DNA of 64,000 nt from assembly GCA_025024175.1 (NCBI GenBank), contig QCXZ01000001.1, forward strand, positions 40,604,942-40,668,941. The letters run 5' to 3'. The notes under the pieces were generated by a model. It saw only the letters and a list, made by a program, of their open reading frames with translations. It searched no databases and had not been told where the DNA came from. This document shows, piece after piece, positions 49,291 through 61,099 of this stretch; the first letter of the stretch is position 1, and every line of letters begins with the position of its first letter. A program made the translations under genes and the position numbers. This stretch comes from Rhyzopertha dominica (taxonomy: Eukaryota; Arthropoda; Insecta; Coleoptera; Bostrichidae).

Positions 49291-51060
49291 CTACATATGC
49301 ACTGCATTTTCTTCCGCGAGGCAATCGCAAATTTCAGCTCTCTTATCTTCCATATCGTTGAGTGGTTGCGAAAGTAGTAAATCATTGTACCAAGCCAAGT
49401 TCTCGTCATTTTTCCATTCTTTTCCAAATTGTTTAGTCAATAGATTTGCCAAACTTTTTTTCTTTTTCTCGGGTATGCCTCTTTGACATGCAAGTACTCT
49501 TTCCTTCAAATCTGTTTGGAGGATTCCTCTGGATCTTGGTTTTGTTATTGACGTATATTGTCTGCAGTGCCATTGATTTTCTTGAGTTTTTCTTCCAGAC
49601 CTTTGATATTGTAGATTTTCCAGCCATCGCCTTTGTCACTGTAGAGTGATCTGAGAACTCCGTACCTTTTGTAGATTGCGTGAGAACTGGATGCTTTTTA
49701 AGATCTTTTTCTACACGACCAAACACTCGGTCAGCCGGTAAAAATGAGTGACCACGGACCGGATACGTTATTATGATCTCTCTTAATGCAGATGGAGATT
49801 TGAATTTCAACCAATAGTATAAAATGTGGATGATGTGGGAGTTCCTATTTTGTCCACTGCAGCTGTCACAAAATAATCTCAGTGTATGAATGTCCGTCAG
49901 TGTAAGGCTGTTCAGGTGATGAAACAAGGCAGATCCAATTTCTTCCGCACCTCGCCCTGCCTGGTCTTCAGTCCACACATAAAATGTGGGACTTTTAGCT
50001 TTTATGTCAACACAACAAAAGTTATACAAGCTAACTTGGTGTGAATAGAACGAATCATTGATGGGTGTACTGGGGAAAGGCTGCACTTGCTGCAGGTCAA
50101 AGCAAAAACTATATGAGTTTTCAGGTGTATCCCTCATTGATTCGTAAAGAGCACTGGCAATTTTTCTATGCATGGTTAACTCCAGAGTGGGTCCCTTCTT
50201 TGTATACTCATCCCGTTCCTTTTTTTGGAGATGTTTCAGTCTCATGCACTGAGCACAACGGTCTGTAGCAGGACTGTTAAACTCTATATTATACTCGTTA
50301 ATAAAAATGTTTTTGAACGTATCGAATTTTGTAGTCCTTAATTATGGTGTACACTGTTCTACATAAAGATTAAATAATTTGCTCATGGTTAGACTACAGT
50401 CGAGATAAGCTCGTTTTGATTTTTTTTCTATTATAATGACTTTCCTTAGCGGGTAGCCCATTCAGAAATTCCTGATACTTTGTTTTTTGTTGGTGTGCTT
50501 CTCAGAAATTCTGTCACCTCCTCGAAGTTCTTTCGGGATTTTACCCTCGAAACCAAGTTTTGCTACACGTCTTAGCCGATCCTTATGGATATTAAATACG
50601 CTCGAGAACATGCTTTGACATACTTGAATCTTTTTTTTTTAGAGAACTGTTTTGGCACAAAATATGATACAGTAAACTCTCGCTTTCTATGTTGCTTTTT
50701 AATTGGTCGTTTGCGTTCGACAGCAGTGGCAAACAAAAAAATGACACAATTTGATATCCTGTTGGATCTTGTCATTACAGGCGTTGAAAGAATTTCGTAT
50801 TTCTTGCACATCTTGAAGATTTATTTCAGAACAATATGTAGGGCCCTTGTGCTAACAGGGTTTTTTAAATGACTTAACGAAAGAGGCAGCCGTTCAATAA
50901 CTGAGGAACGAACATAAACAAAATGTATAGGTTTCTTCTTGACAATAATAATTATTACAACTTACCGCTTTAATCGAACCTGTTCTCGTTTAGTTTTATT
51001 TCTTTTTCTTTTTCTGGATCCCACATTACTAGCAACCACAGTGGTGTTAGCGTCATCCAT
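49291..51060 (-). pseudogene. DUF7869-like putative DDE transposase, broken
   Basis: Exon 1 runs from the ATG at 51060 to 50966: acidic start MDDANTTVV, then a nuclear-localisation-like SRKRKRNKTKREQ, ending at a GTAAG donor. Then, in shifting frames: a Cys-containing segment (YCSEINLQDVQEI), KDRLRRVAKLGF, RGGDRISEKH, KSKRAYLDCSLTMSKL, FNSPATDRCAQCMRLK. A 270-codon open stretch (50245-49433) follows with SFCFDLQQVQPFP, VWTEDQAGRGAEEI, LRLFCDSCSGQNRNSHI and YPVRGHSFLPADRVFG. The last part (49509-49291) has GIPEKKKKSLANLL and is shifted by a frame change near 49510. I recognise the order as that of a widespread insect protein family carrying a DUF7869-type domain. The spaced acidic residues (FDLQQ, FCDSC) and invariant GQN look like an RNase-H-fold DDE core; that catalytic role is inference. 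Stops near 50460 and 50340. Confidence 0.75.
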
Positions 51061-51389
51061 TTTCACTCACTTAGCAATAAGGAAATAAGATACTTTTAAA
51101 CTATGAGATTATAAAAATCAAGTAAATATGCGAACATAAGCACATAGTCTGCAATGCCGCACGCAGCGACATCTATGTAACATATTCAAAAATTGTTAAT
51201 TCCAGTAAATGAGGATTTATCGGGCTTTGGTACCAATATTGGATTTAGCGCGGTAAGCTCCAAAAGTAGTATATTTGACAGCTATTTAAAGAGAGATTTA
51301 ACGGGTTTTGCTCTTTAAGGAAAGCGCTATCTTGTAGAGATCACTAAGAGGTACAGGAATCTACATAAAAGTAAAAAATGTCTGAAATT

Positions 51390-51420
51390 GGATTTAACGG
51401 GATTTGCGCGCGAGCTCCAC
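51390..51420 (-). repeat. right TIR of the DUF7869-like element
   Basis: GGATTTAACGGG directly followed by ATTTGCGCGCGAGCTCCAC; inverse of the left end with small differences in the inner part. Confidence 0.85.
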
Positions 51421-51423
51421 AAT

Positions 51424-51904
51424 TGTTTTTAAAGAGAGCGAGTTTATAATCTTTTATTTGCTGAAAATCAGAAAACATACTTTTACTTAGTATTTCTATT
51501 ACGTATTACACCACGTCGAACGTGCTACGCTTGTATTTATAAATTAACCATAAAAATTAATGTATCATGATAAATATATGGTACCGTCATGTAAACGTGC
51601 TGCGTAAATAACTATAAACGTACAGTACATAAACCACGTCACATGGATTGTAATGGTCACCTCATCATACATATTGTTTTGTTTTATGTTATGCGAAAGA
51701 ATTTCTGCATTTGGGGCTATATGTGTTTTTATCCATTAATTAAGATCTGAACTGAACACAGTTTTGCTTGCGCACACCATTTTATAAAGTCTCATTTTTG
51801 TAATCGCTTTTGGCATGGTGACCTATTCCTCTATCATATCATCACAGTTCAATTAACCACACAGTATCGTAGAGCTTCATCTAATTTAATTCCTTTTGTT
51901 CCAG
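51424..51904 (+). other. intron side sequence upstream of the exon
   Basis: AT-rich, no ORF. It ends with a pyrimidine-rich tract (TTAATTCCTTTTGTTCCAG) that forms the splice acceptor of the following exon. Confidence 0.6.
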
Positions 51905-52105
51905 GTTTCTTAAGGACGCATCCGGGTTTCGATAGAACAAATTCCTCAGGGGGCAACTTAGGACTTAAGGACATTAGAGCAGCAGTGCGCTGGGTTAAAG
52001 CGAATATAGCAGCCTTTGGAGGGGACCCCAATCGTGTTACCCTACTGGGACACGATACGGGAGCTGCTTTAGTTAATCTTCTGTTTGTTTCACCTAGTTC
52101 CAAAG
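51905..52105 (+). CDS. internal exon of a neuroligin-like protein
   Basis: A 201-bp exon between a TTCCAG acceptor and an AAAG/GTAGGT donor, phase 1 on both sides. It encodes part of a cholinesterase-fold (alpha/beta-hydrolase) extracellular domain: a split Gly, then FLRTHPGFDRTNSSGG, NLGLKDIRAAVRWVKANI, AAFGGDPNRVTLLG, HDTGAALVNLLFVSPSSK and a split Gly. The FGGDPxRVT-GxxxG stretch is the nucleophile-elbow region. In active esterases it reads GESAG; here it is GHDTG, so the catalytic Ser is gone, as in non-enzymatic adhesion members (neuroligins, gliotactin, neurotactin relatives). Neuroligins are postsynaptic membrane proteins that bind neurexins. The clean frame, splice sites and lack of lesions mark it as a living gene on the plus strand. 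I do not recognise its neighbouring exons in this window; the exact paralogue is uncertain. Confidence 0.85.
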
Positions 52106-52635
52106 GTAGGTATCGTGGTTAAAGTTTAACGCTGTCGTTTGCGCTATTTGGATCCTTGACTGTTTCGTTTCCTCTTTTCTGTAGGTTAGCTAATACGTGA
52201 GCAGTTTTAGAATACCAAGCCCGACAAAGCTTAATCTTTTTTTTGCTATGACGTACACCTAAATAGCTAATAAAATCCTCTATAAAATTGTATAGCATCA
52301 AGTATTAGCTCCAACCATACATATTAGCAGCCATCGTCTTCTCATTTTGTTGTATTAAATCAAATACGAGCGTCCCTCTGAAAACAGGCCAGCATCCGAC
52401 TTTTTTATAACTTTGACTCAGTGGCGTATTTAAGGGAAGGTCCTACGACCGGTCCAACCCTCCCCCCTCGCCGGGAACTACGAGACGCTCGACTTTTATC
52501 TGAGGTGTTACCGTCAAATTATTATTGATTAAACATTAAACGTATAAAACTTTCTTCACAATTTGATACATGATCCAACAGTTTTTATCAGATGTTACCA
52601 ATTTTTTATAAGAAATCTTATTAATAATGGCTTTT
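52106..52635 (+). other. intron side sequence downstream of the exon
   Basis: Starts with the donor GTAGGTAT. No further exon recognised. AGTGGCGTATTTAAGGG near 52430 resembles common transposon-end sequence, without a partner. Confidence 0.5.
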
Positions 52636-53698
52636 ATAGGCGATGAGCGAATTGGCGCCACCATCGGTGAAACTTGACATTTTTGGTGGGTAAACTACAG
52701 TTTACTGTAGGGTAAACACATTTGCTGTCAGTTGCTGTCAGCTGTATGGTGTATGCTGCAATTACTGTAGCCGAACTTAACTAATTCTCTTCCTTATGCC
52801 TGTCTAGTGATCAAAGATTTACACCAGTAGATATATTCTTTGACAGTAATCAAGTGCTGAATAAATATGTATGTTGTTTGTGTGTAAGTAAACAAAATTG
52901 CTGTGTTGTGGACTGTAACAGTTATGCAAACAGACAAATCGGTTAAATTTTACTGCTTTCCATCCAAACCTCGTGGAGAAGAACATCGCAAATTGTGGAT
53001 TAGTAGCATTCACAGAGAAAATAAGTAGGTATGGCATTCTACTTAATATTGCGCTATCTGTGCTGAATACCGGACCATCGCCGAGTATTGCACACAACTA
53101 AAACATTGCCTTCTAAAGATGTGTCTGATATGAATTTTCTGCGGTTGCGTCTGGTTTTTGAAAAAGGAGTTTTTTTTACGTGGACCTGCGTTACAACGCA
53201 CCGTGTTGTTCCTGTGCAGTGTGGTGTCACGCCTCGAGAGTGTGGTTTTAAGCAGATTTTCGTGTTTAGGCCGTTTTTTGCGTGGTTTGAAAACACTCGC
53301 GAAGCACGACCGAACGTAAAGGAACCATTAAAGCAGCATGCGACACTAAGCAGTACCTACAGGGAGAAACATAGTGTGTATAAAATAATTGGAAATTAAA
53401 ACACTACATACTTAAACCCTTATATTTCGAAAATTTATTTTATTTATTTTTTATTAAAAATTTATTTGGCGAAAGTACGATATTCTGTATAATTACCAAT
53501 ATTGCCGGTTAGTATTTTTATACGTCCCGTCAGTACAATGATCAAATTTTATGCTTTGTAACCCAAAATATATTTCTGTATCTATTTTCCGTGATTAAAA
53601 CGCCTTTTGACAGAAGGCTGTAGGTTAGGATTACCCACCAAAAATATGTGAGTTACCCGCTGCGAGGCGCTGCAAAGCGGTATTCGCTCAGCACCTAT
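52636..53698 (+). mobile_element. second decayed THAP-type DNA transposon
   Basis: Left end ATAGGCGATGAGCGAAT and inverted right end ATTCGCTCAGCACCTAT match over 15 of 17 positions; both are followed inward by a GCGCC block and, 40-70 bp in, by TTTTTGGTGGGTAA in inverted pairing. About 1.06 kb long. A THAP exon with splice donor lies near the left end. Same layout as 47446-48578 but different TIRs, so a related yet distinct family. Target duplication not clear. Confidence 0.6.
52896..53024 (+). pseudogene. THAP domain first-exon remnant
   Basis: Reads NCCVVDCNSYANR, then after a frame change SVKFYCFPSKPRGEEHRKLW and ISSIHREN, followed by GTAGGT, a consensus donor. The C-x3-C pair, the FYxFP motif and the conserved Trp of THAP domains are present; the C-x2-H half would be encoded by the next exon and was not found. 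The donor falls right after the WIxxIxR segment, the same position as in the 47578-47711 remnant, which argues for common ancestry of the two genes. Confidence 0.7.
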
Positions 53699-56337
53699 AC
53701 TAGTTACTTTAAGTTCGTTGTGATTGTCAATGTCAAATGAGTCGAATTCCAATCTACTACTTCTCTCTTATCTATGGTCTAATGTGCGCCATCGTATCGT
53801 ATACCGATATAAGATTACCTACAAATTAATCTGAATAGTCAGTCTCTAGTCTCTAGCAGCACCTTTTATTCTAGTAAACTGCTACCAACTCATGCAAAAT
53901 GCCCTAACAACTTTACGTTATGATACGTAATCTCAAAAATTAAGTTTTTTTAATCAAACGGTATATCGCCTATAGATACTTTAATACTCGTATATATGTA
54001 TTATACTGATTTTGTATTGAGTTTAAATTGTTTGTGTATTTTTATGTACAAAAAACAATAACCAAATTTTGGGACGTATTTTGTTTACGCGTACCAAAAA
54101 TGTGAACAAAATGCTAAATGAGGCACTGATTTGACTCAATTTATTAAAAAAAAAACGATGAAACAGGTCAATTTCATATTTAAGAGACACGCTTCAATTT
54201 GTACTTCGCGTTCGTGCCACTTCAACGCCTAAAGAGAGGCAGCATGTAATTATTGTTTAATGGGAACTGGGATTAAATAGGATTTGTTTTAAGCTCCCTT
54301 AAAATCTCTTTACCACAAGTATTTCTCTTTTCAAGATTTAATCAAATTAATCATCCCGGTTAAGTATTGTGAAGAAACTAAACTTCGGTTGAACATGAAT
54401 TTCCGTCGCCTTTAAATTGTAAATATTCGACCACAATTTTCTGCAATATGACCATCACCTCAAGAATTTCGTTACCTTCTATTGCAATCCATAATTTAAA
54501 TTTGGTAGGCTGTTTTTATATGCTGGTTTTAATGCATACTTTACTATCTATGTATATTACTTTTAAATGGAATAAAAGTATTTTGTTTACATATAAAAAA
54601 ATTTTTATTCAATAAGAAAATAATAAATTATACATATATATAATATCCTGACTAAATACATATTGCAAAATACATACATATACGAGTATATACAACATTA
54701 GGGCCTGGCATGGCTATATAGCAAAATTAACGAACATTACTTTCTATCACTTTCTGTTTAACTAGAAAAGCCATTCTACATGATTTTTTCAAAACAAAAT
54801 GTTCGAGGGCCACTGAAAACACAAAATCGGTAGTAACTGTTAATACAACAGAAAAATACAGAGTCTGAGCACAATGATATTTGTTTTGTTTTTGAAGGTT
54901 TTCTATCCAAGTCGCATTCTATGAATAAAACAAATTATACTGACATATTGTATATCCAAAAATGTAAAAATATGCAGGATATTCCGTAGTTACACTGGAA
55001 TTAATAAAAAATTTAAAATGTCAAATGCATTCGTTAAGTTTCACTATGTACCTATCTGACAAATTAAGAAAAGCCGCACTTTTCGAAGGACAAAGTTATA
55101 GAACCACCTCAAAATATTATACCAACCCTGTATGTATGTACATAAACAACTGCGAGTCCTGGCCTGAATGGCGCTCATCTTTCTTTTATCTTTACAACAT
55201 ACTTTGAATTCCGAAATAAACACTGTCCAGATAAATTGTTTTCATTAAGTATACAAAAATACGAAACAAAATTTTTAACAAAGGACGTAATTTCCATACA
55301 CCCATATCAAGAAAAGTATTATTTAGGTCATTTGAGAGGCTAGTTAGTTGGAAGTGATAAATTTTTTTACTCTAGTGCCCAACTTTAATGAAAATATTGT
55401 AATCCGCAGCAAACATATTTTTTTCTAATATGATATGTACCATCACTGATGGTGGCAACTTCGGGGTTGAAACTGTAAGCAAAAGAATTAAGGTTAACAT
55501 TAATTATTTGTGGGGTGACAGATTTTGTACTATATTAGGAACCAAAATGTTAATTTTGCGGTCAGCTGCTTCGGTAATTGTTTTCATTGTATCCCAGAGC
55601 TCTTGAGATTTCTTTGCCGTCATTTGTTATTTTAAAAATCTACACTTTCTGTACCTTTGAAATACTGAAAACTTCGATTGTGACACTTTCTAGGACACTA
55701 TACAATAATTTAATATCAACGACGGACAATTCAAAAATTATCTATGTTCGGTTTTTATGAATTTTTTCAAATAAACCTATCTTTTTTAACTTTGGTTTTC
55801 ATGTTTGACTGGGTGGCACTTTATCCCACTACAACCTAAAGCAGTTTATAGTGAAACAAAAAAAAATAACTCACCTATTCAAAGCTCTTCTTTCTACATC
55901 TGTACCAACTATGGATTTAACTGTTCAGCACAAGTTTTCTAGTTCTAGGATAGACTATTCAGGTAAATAAGAGTTCTGAGGTTCTGAGTCTGGAGGCTTA
56001 TCGTCGAGTTCGTTCAACTCAAATGTCACGTCGCCAAAATTTCTGCATGCCACATCGCCGAGCACCAGTAGACATGACGGTTCGCTTGTCGTGCGAAAGA
56101 CATGATATCGTAGCTATATATCGGCATGCTGACCTATGCTGACGACCAATCAGTGCAAAGGAAACCTATAGGATTCCCTCTCAACAGTATTACAGATTGC
56201 AAACCGCAACGTTTAAAACGCAGTTTCATTGTATTACAGATATTCAAGTCACTAAAATGGATGCAACGAAAAAAACGGGTTAGGTATCAAGTGAGTTGGA
56301 ACGAAACGACGTTTTAATCAGCGGGCGTTTTTCATGC
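53699..56337. other. no recognisable gene
   Basis: AT-rich (very so at 54540-54700). Short ORFs only. If the neuroligin-like gene continues on the plus strand this is intron. Confidence 0.4.
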
Positions 56338-56466
56338 AATTTTACGAAAAAACATGCTCAAAGACAGTGGGAAGAGATGGAAAAGATCCTAAATGCAATT
56401 CCGGGATCAAAGAAAACGCGGAATCGTACAGCGATCAGTAAATACCAACCAGAAAAGTGGTTTTGA
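56338..56466 (+). pseudogene. Myb/SANT-like DNA-binding fragment
   Basis: The frame encodes HAQRQWEEMEKILNAIPGS followed by KKTRNRTAIS and ends at TGA. Trp-Glu-x-Met-x-x-Ile-Leu-Asn with PGSKKT resembles the Myb_DNA-bind_5 (Myb/SANT-like) domain of insect proteins, often a Harbinger transposon accessory protein. In relatives a second Trp follows (a WxxWR segment), which is missing here. The match is short and could be coincidence. Confidence 0.3.
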
Positions 56467-57192
56467 CTGTTTAAGCACTTTATTACGGCCCGACCGCAAA
56501 CCCGCATAAAAGCAATAATCTGTGAGGATGGGCCGTGCTCAGTTTTAACATCAGTATATACAAATTATTTTTTGGAACATGCAATCTACTTTTAATTATA
56601 TTCTAAGAAAATTATAAAGAACTTTAATTCCTGAAAATGCACCGGCAAACTTTCTCTAAAATATTTACCAGTAAACTTATTTAATCTTTTCTATTGCCTT
56701 CCTATGCTGTATCAAACTTAGAAACAACCATTTTCTTCTTGTGTGTCAACCAGTCGAGTTCTTTTATTTTCCCGTGTTTTTCGTTTGTTGTCTATTATTA
56801 GTTGTATATTTTTTCTCAACAAAACAGTTTTTTTCAAGACTATACATTTAATTTGCATTACATTATGTGTTTTAAAATAGCAATAAATTTTGGCAAAACA
56901 CTACAAATTGAAATATTCTTATAGCATTTACTTATTATAAAAGTGTGGAGACCGTGGTATGGAGTGGATGTTTCCCACTCACAAGAAGGTGAAGTCAATG
57001 TAGAAGTTGCTGAAGAAGTCGAAATGGCGGAAGATGTTTTTAACATTAATTGGAATCATGATCATTTACCACCTCAATCCAAACAGTTTTGAATGTTTAT
57101 GAATACATCAAAAATGAAAAAATATAGAGTGGGCCATCGCAAAAACCAATAAAATAACCAAATTTTACAACCAACTGTGAGAATTATAGCTG

Positions 57193-57970
57193 TAAATGGA
57201 ATTCAGGACAGAAAAGTGCAGAAAGACGTTGGTTCGTCGAGGGTTTTCAAAGATGATCCCGCAAATTTAATACTATGTATGATTTATGAGGCATACAAAA
57301 ATAATTTTGTATTAACAATTGAAGAATTACACAAGAAAATTAAAACTGGGCTATAAATTAACTGCTGTAAGGAGAATTTGCGCAATTTTTTCAAAGAAAA
57401 ATGGAGTTTCATTATAAGAAAATTAATAAACGCCAGGAGCTTGCGGCACGCAAAGGTAGATTACCACATCACGAAAGTATGACGGCTGAAGTCTGAAAAT
57501 TGGTTTGAGCATAAACTGCAGCCAATGTAGTAATTGTATTAGACAATGCGTCTTATCGTTCTTCTCAGATTGAAAAAATCCAAATACGTCTTCAAATAAA
57601 GGAGAAATCAAAGATTTTTTAACGCGACATATTTCAAGGAATGTTATGTAAACAAACAACTCTTGGAGGTTCTAAAGACAAAATGTTTCGATAAAACGTT
57701 CCGAATTGATGGTTTAGCTAAAGAACATGGACACACAGTTTGACAGTTAGCGCCGTATCACTGTGTATTTAATCCAATTGAAATCATTTGGCATAAGAGT
57801 CATGAAAGGAGGCAAAATACTTCACCAAAATTTCCTGATAGCACTATACAAACTATCGACGAAAATCAAGCATCATGTGTAAAACAAGAAAAAAGCTATT
57901 GGTGGCGGACTTAATAATTCAACTCGGCGAGGGTGATGAATCAGACGATGACAGTGACTTCTTTAAATGA
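57193..57970 (+). pseudogene. IS630-like DDE transposase remnant 1
   Basis: Reading shifting plus-strand frames: RKVQKDVGSSRVFKDDPA, LTIEELHKKIK (helix-turn-helix), YKKINKRQELAARKGRLP, then VVIVLDNASYRSSQIEK (second catalytic Asp in DNASY), EHGHTVWQLAPYHCVFNPIE (catalytic Glu in NPIE, frame-corrected), and an acidic C-terminus IIQLGEGDESDDDSDFF before TGA. This is the order of IS630/Tc1-related transposases widespread in insect genomes. Only about 25 residues separate the NKRQEL block from DNASY where relatives have over 100, so the first catalytic Asp is deleted. Many stops. Just upstream (56943-57090) an open frame rich in Glu/Val may belong to the same gene. Confidence 0.7.
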
Positions 57971-59889
57971 TTAAAATCTAATTTAAATAAGTGTAAAAAC
58001 AATGCTTTAAAAAATACATAGTATCAGCTTTGTAGTTTATTATTTCATTTGTGTTTATTTATTCCTTAAATTTCATTGTAACGGTTGGAAGATCTGAAGT
58101 ACGGTCCTGCTATGCGTACGACAGCCGCCTGGCAGGCAAATAGTTTTACAGCGAAAGTTAATTAGACCACTAAATTGTATTCGCAAAATAGTAATGCGCA
58201 CGTTTCAAGGTGAGATTGGTAGGTGTCGCACGCAAAAGTCCGCTCGATGCAGGTTCGTGCGAGAATTGTTCTCTTCGATACGGTCCCTGATAGTTTACTG
58301 TCACCACAAATTCACTTTTGCGCTAATGCCAACCATAAATTTGCACTGTCTTCGTTCAAGTGTTTACGTTTTTTATCCATCGTGTACGTCTCACTATGCT
58401 CACTGTACATCATATACATATTAATAATTTTAAATTAATTATCAATCATTAATGCTGTTTATCTCAGTTCTCAAATACAAGATGAAAATTCGGGTGAATT
58501 CGGTAAAAAGGACTTCAACAAAGTTCGAATTTATCTCGACTTCTCAAGTTCTTTGGGATCCGAGTTTCGTTAGTCAATAGTTAGTTCCTTCGCCAAGTAC
58601 AGCGCAAACACTCGAGAGAAAATTGGATTGCAGAACAATCTGCAGTGCAAGGTCGTCACGAAACGTTGGATTACTCTTAGGCGCCGATGATGGTATTTTT
58701 ATGTACATTATCTTAGTCGTAAAATACAGCTTTTCAGTTCGATGCGATGTTCAGCAAATCTATTCAATGAAATACATACAATACAAGTGTATTTAGAATG
58801 TCGTTGACAAATGAGCAAATATATCTGTACGACAAGTCCAAACAAGTCCTTAAATGAGTTGTATATATTTAAATTAGTAAAGTGTACTATATGTTTTTTT
58901 GCGTTTTTACGTGTTTGCACACTTATATGCTAATGTTGCAGCAAGAATGTAACAAGGGAGCAAAACTATATGTTCTTTATTCCTCGGTATACAAGCTTAA
59001 ATAGGGATCTTTGGCGATTGATCATTATATCTGGATTCATCTGAAGTCTTTTTTATTAGATTTGCTTACATCTCACACATTTTGGTCAATATGCTGAAGA
59101 GAGTTCATTGTCTGCTTTAGTTGGAGAATTTAAGTACGTAATAATACAGTAAAATTAAACCGTTATAACACTCAGCTCGGCGTTTCCTAAAGTTGTACCT
59201 GATATAGAATGTTGTTTATTGTTGTGTATTGTGTTCAAGTGATACCCAAAATTTACTCGCCGAATTTAAATAGTAGGTACCGCATTGCGATACGTGCGAG
59301 GAAACAAAAAGGTTGTGGAGTTCAAAGTAACAAACGCAGTAATCAAGCGAATGCAGTCTAGTCCCCAGATATATTATTTTCTTGAGCACTCACTCAACGA
59401 AATGCGGTTTCAAAATCCCTTTTCAATTACTATTTACGCTCCTTTGGGTATCCTGATTGACGTAATAAAGAAGCACAGAGAGCCTTTGATCTTTTGAGCA
59501 AACTTTCTGTGACCCTGCATTCCTTGCATTGCTTGTCCCTTTAAATAAATAGCATCTTACGCATACGCAGTTTGGGAGCTGCCGACTTCTTTGCTAGAAA
59601 AGTGCACAAGTGCACGTAAGTGATATCTTTTTTATGGATTTAAAATCATCTAAACGTTCGCTTTAAAATATTCTCATATATAAAATTGATAGATAGCAAA
59701 TTTTGGGTACTAATAGAATGTAGCCGTAACTCACGATAACATATTGAACAAAAAGCTTTACGTTGATAAATTGAAATTACAAGCAAATTTCAATTGATTA
59801 CTATGAAAGAAATGTAATGTAAAGATTGGAAATGAAAGAAAAAACGATAGCTATTAAAAATTCTTAATAAATTTTAAATTCATCTGTTT
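57971..59889. other. no recognisable gene
   Basis: Includes a moderately GC-rich patch at 58080-58330 without recognised protein similarity. Confidence 0.4.
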
Positions 59890-60269
59890 ATGCTGTCTGC
59901 ACCGCAACCAACTACAAACAGATCTNTTTCGCTGTTTTTACAGCTCATCAGTGTAGTTTAGATCTAGTGCAGACATGCAGCATGCCATAGAACTGATTTT
60001 GCCTATATGCCAAAGACTTGATATGATGTTACTAGAAAATTAGGTGGCAATGCTATAAGCTATAAGCTGGCAAGGTGGAAAAGCCACCTAGCTGCTATAA
60101 TGGAAACTACTTCGTAAAGGAAGTGACATGTATCCTGCCAAGTTGACATGCACCTGCATACATCAGCTTGACAGCAGGCACTTTTTGCAAGCGGGCAAGT
60201 ACCGACATACATTAAAATGCATGTACATGCTATGCTGTCTGCACCGCAACCAACTACAGACGGACCTGT
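59890..60269 (+). repeat. direct repeat pair, ~36 bp
   Basis: ATGCTGTCTGCACCGCAACC plus AACTACA occurs at 59890-59925 and at 60232-60269 with a few substitutions near its end, 342 bp apart. The intervening sequence is not obviously duplicated. Could be paired ends of a small retroposed unit or remains of a tandem duplication. Confidence 0.6.
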
Positions 60270-61099
60270 TTTATGGCGGACATTAAGTACAGTTAGATGG
60301 CATGACTTGCAATTTGGCACGAGTATTGTACATACCAATACCTTCGATTTAAGATATGGAGCCACGAGAAATTTTTCGACGTTTTTGGACCTGATTTCTT
60401 AATTTTAGTAGTTACATCTACCCCATGTTGAAAAAAGTTTGAAACCCCAGGTTATCATTTACCATGCACGGGGCAAGAATTGTATCCTTTTTTGGATACT
60501 GACAAAACGACTATAGCCAAATTGACGATTAGAACAGGTTTTCTTACACCTAAAAAATGAGTGTGAGATTTAGCCAAACGTTCTACATTCTTTTAGAAAC
60601 AGAATATACTAAACATTCTTTTCAAAACATATAATAGAATACAATTATAAGTAGAGCATACAAAAAATGTACACTTCAGTTGGAGCATACAACGTACACT
60701 GCTGAGTTTGTAGAGTGGGTCTTCCCAGAATGTACTTATATAATTGTTAAAGAATTCGGAAAAGTTTTATTATATTATGTTTTGAAAACAATGTTTAGTA
60801 TATTTTCTTTCTAAAATAACGTATAAATTATTATGTTCCCAAAAGAGTGTTTAATATAGTGTAAGAAGATGTCTTCTAATCCTTAATGTCGGTATAAGCC
60901 TTTCTCTTTCTACTCAACCTTATGAAATAGTATTCCAATGTAAATACTTTTGTGAAACTGTAAACGTTGATAAACTGTAACACGACTCGCTTGTTAAATC
61001 GATAAGCGAAGGAATTCGTCTATGCGAAAATAAAATAGTTTAAGATACGAAAACCTCACAATGCAGTTTAGTATGACTAGAAATTTCCTAAACGGCACA

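Larger units (their letters stand above)
48923..51420 (-). mobile_element. 2.5-kb TIR element with DUF7869-like protein
   Basis: Left end GTGGAGCTCGCGCGCAAATCC and right end GGATTTGCGCGCGAGCTCCAC are exact inverted repeats over at least 20 bp, continuing imperfectly (AGCTAAATCCC versus GGGATTT...). AAT flanks both ends (48920-48922 and 51421-51423), a candidate 3-bp target duplication. The G+C-rich TIRs stand out against the AT-rich background. The interior is filled by one minus-strand gene (49291-51060) plus subterminal copies of GGATTTAACGGG. Complete in architecture, broken in coding. It lies about 0.5 kb upstream of the neuroligin-like exon. Confidence 0.85.

Noticed and set aside
49446..49649. 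Plus-strand ORF of 67 codons across the DUF7869-like gene
   Set aside because: Shadow of the minus-strand coding sequence.
52819..53399. ORFs of 80-103 codons on both strands downstream of the second THAP exon
   Set aside because: No recognisable domain; they lie in the decayed interior of a transposon and overlap each other.
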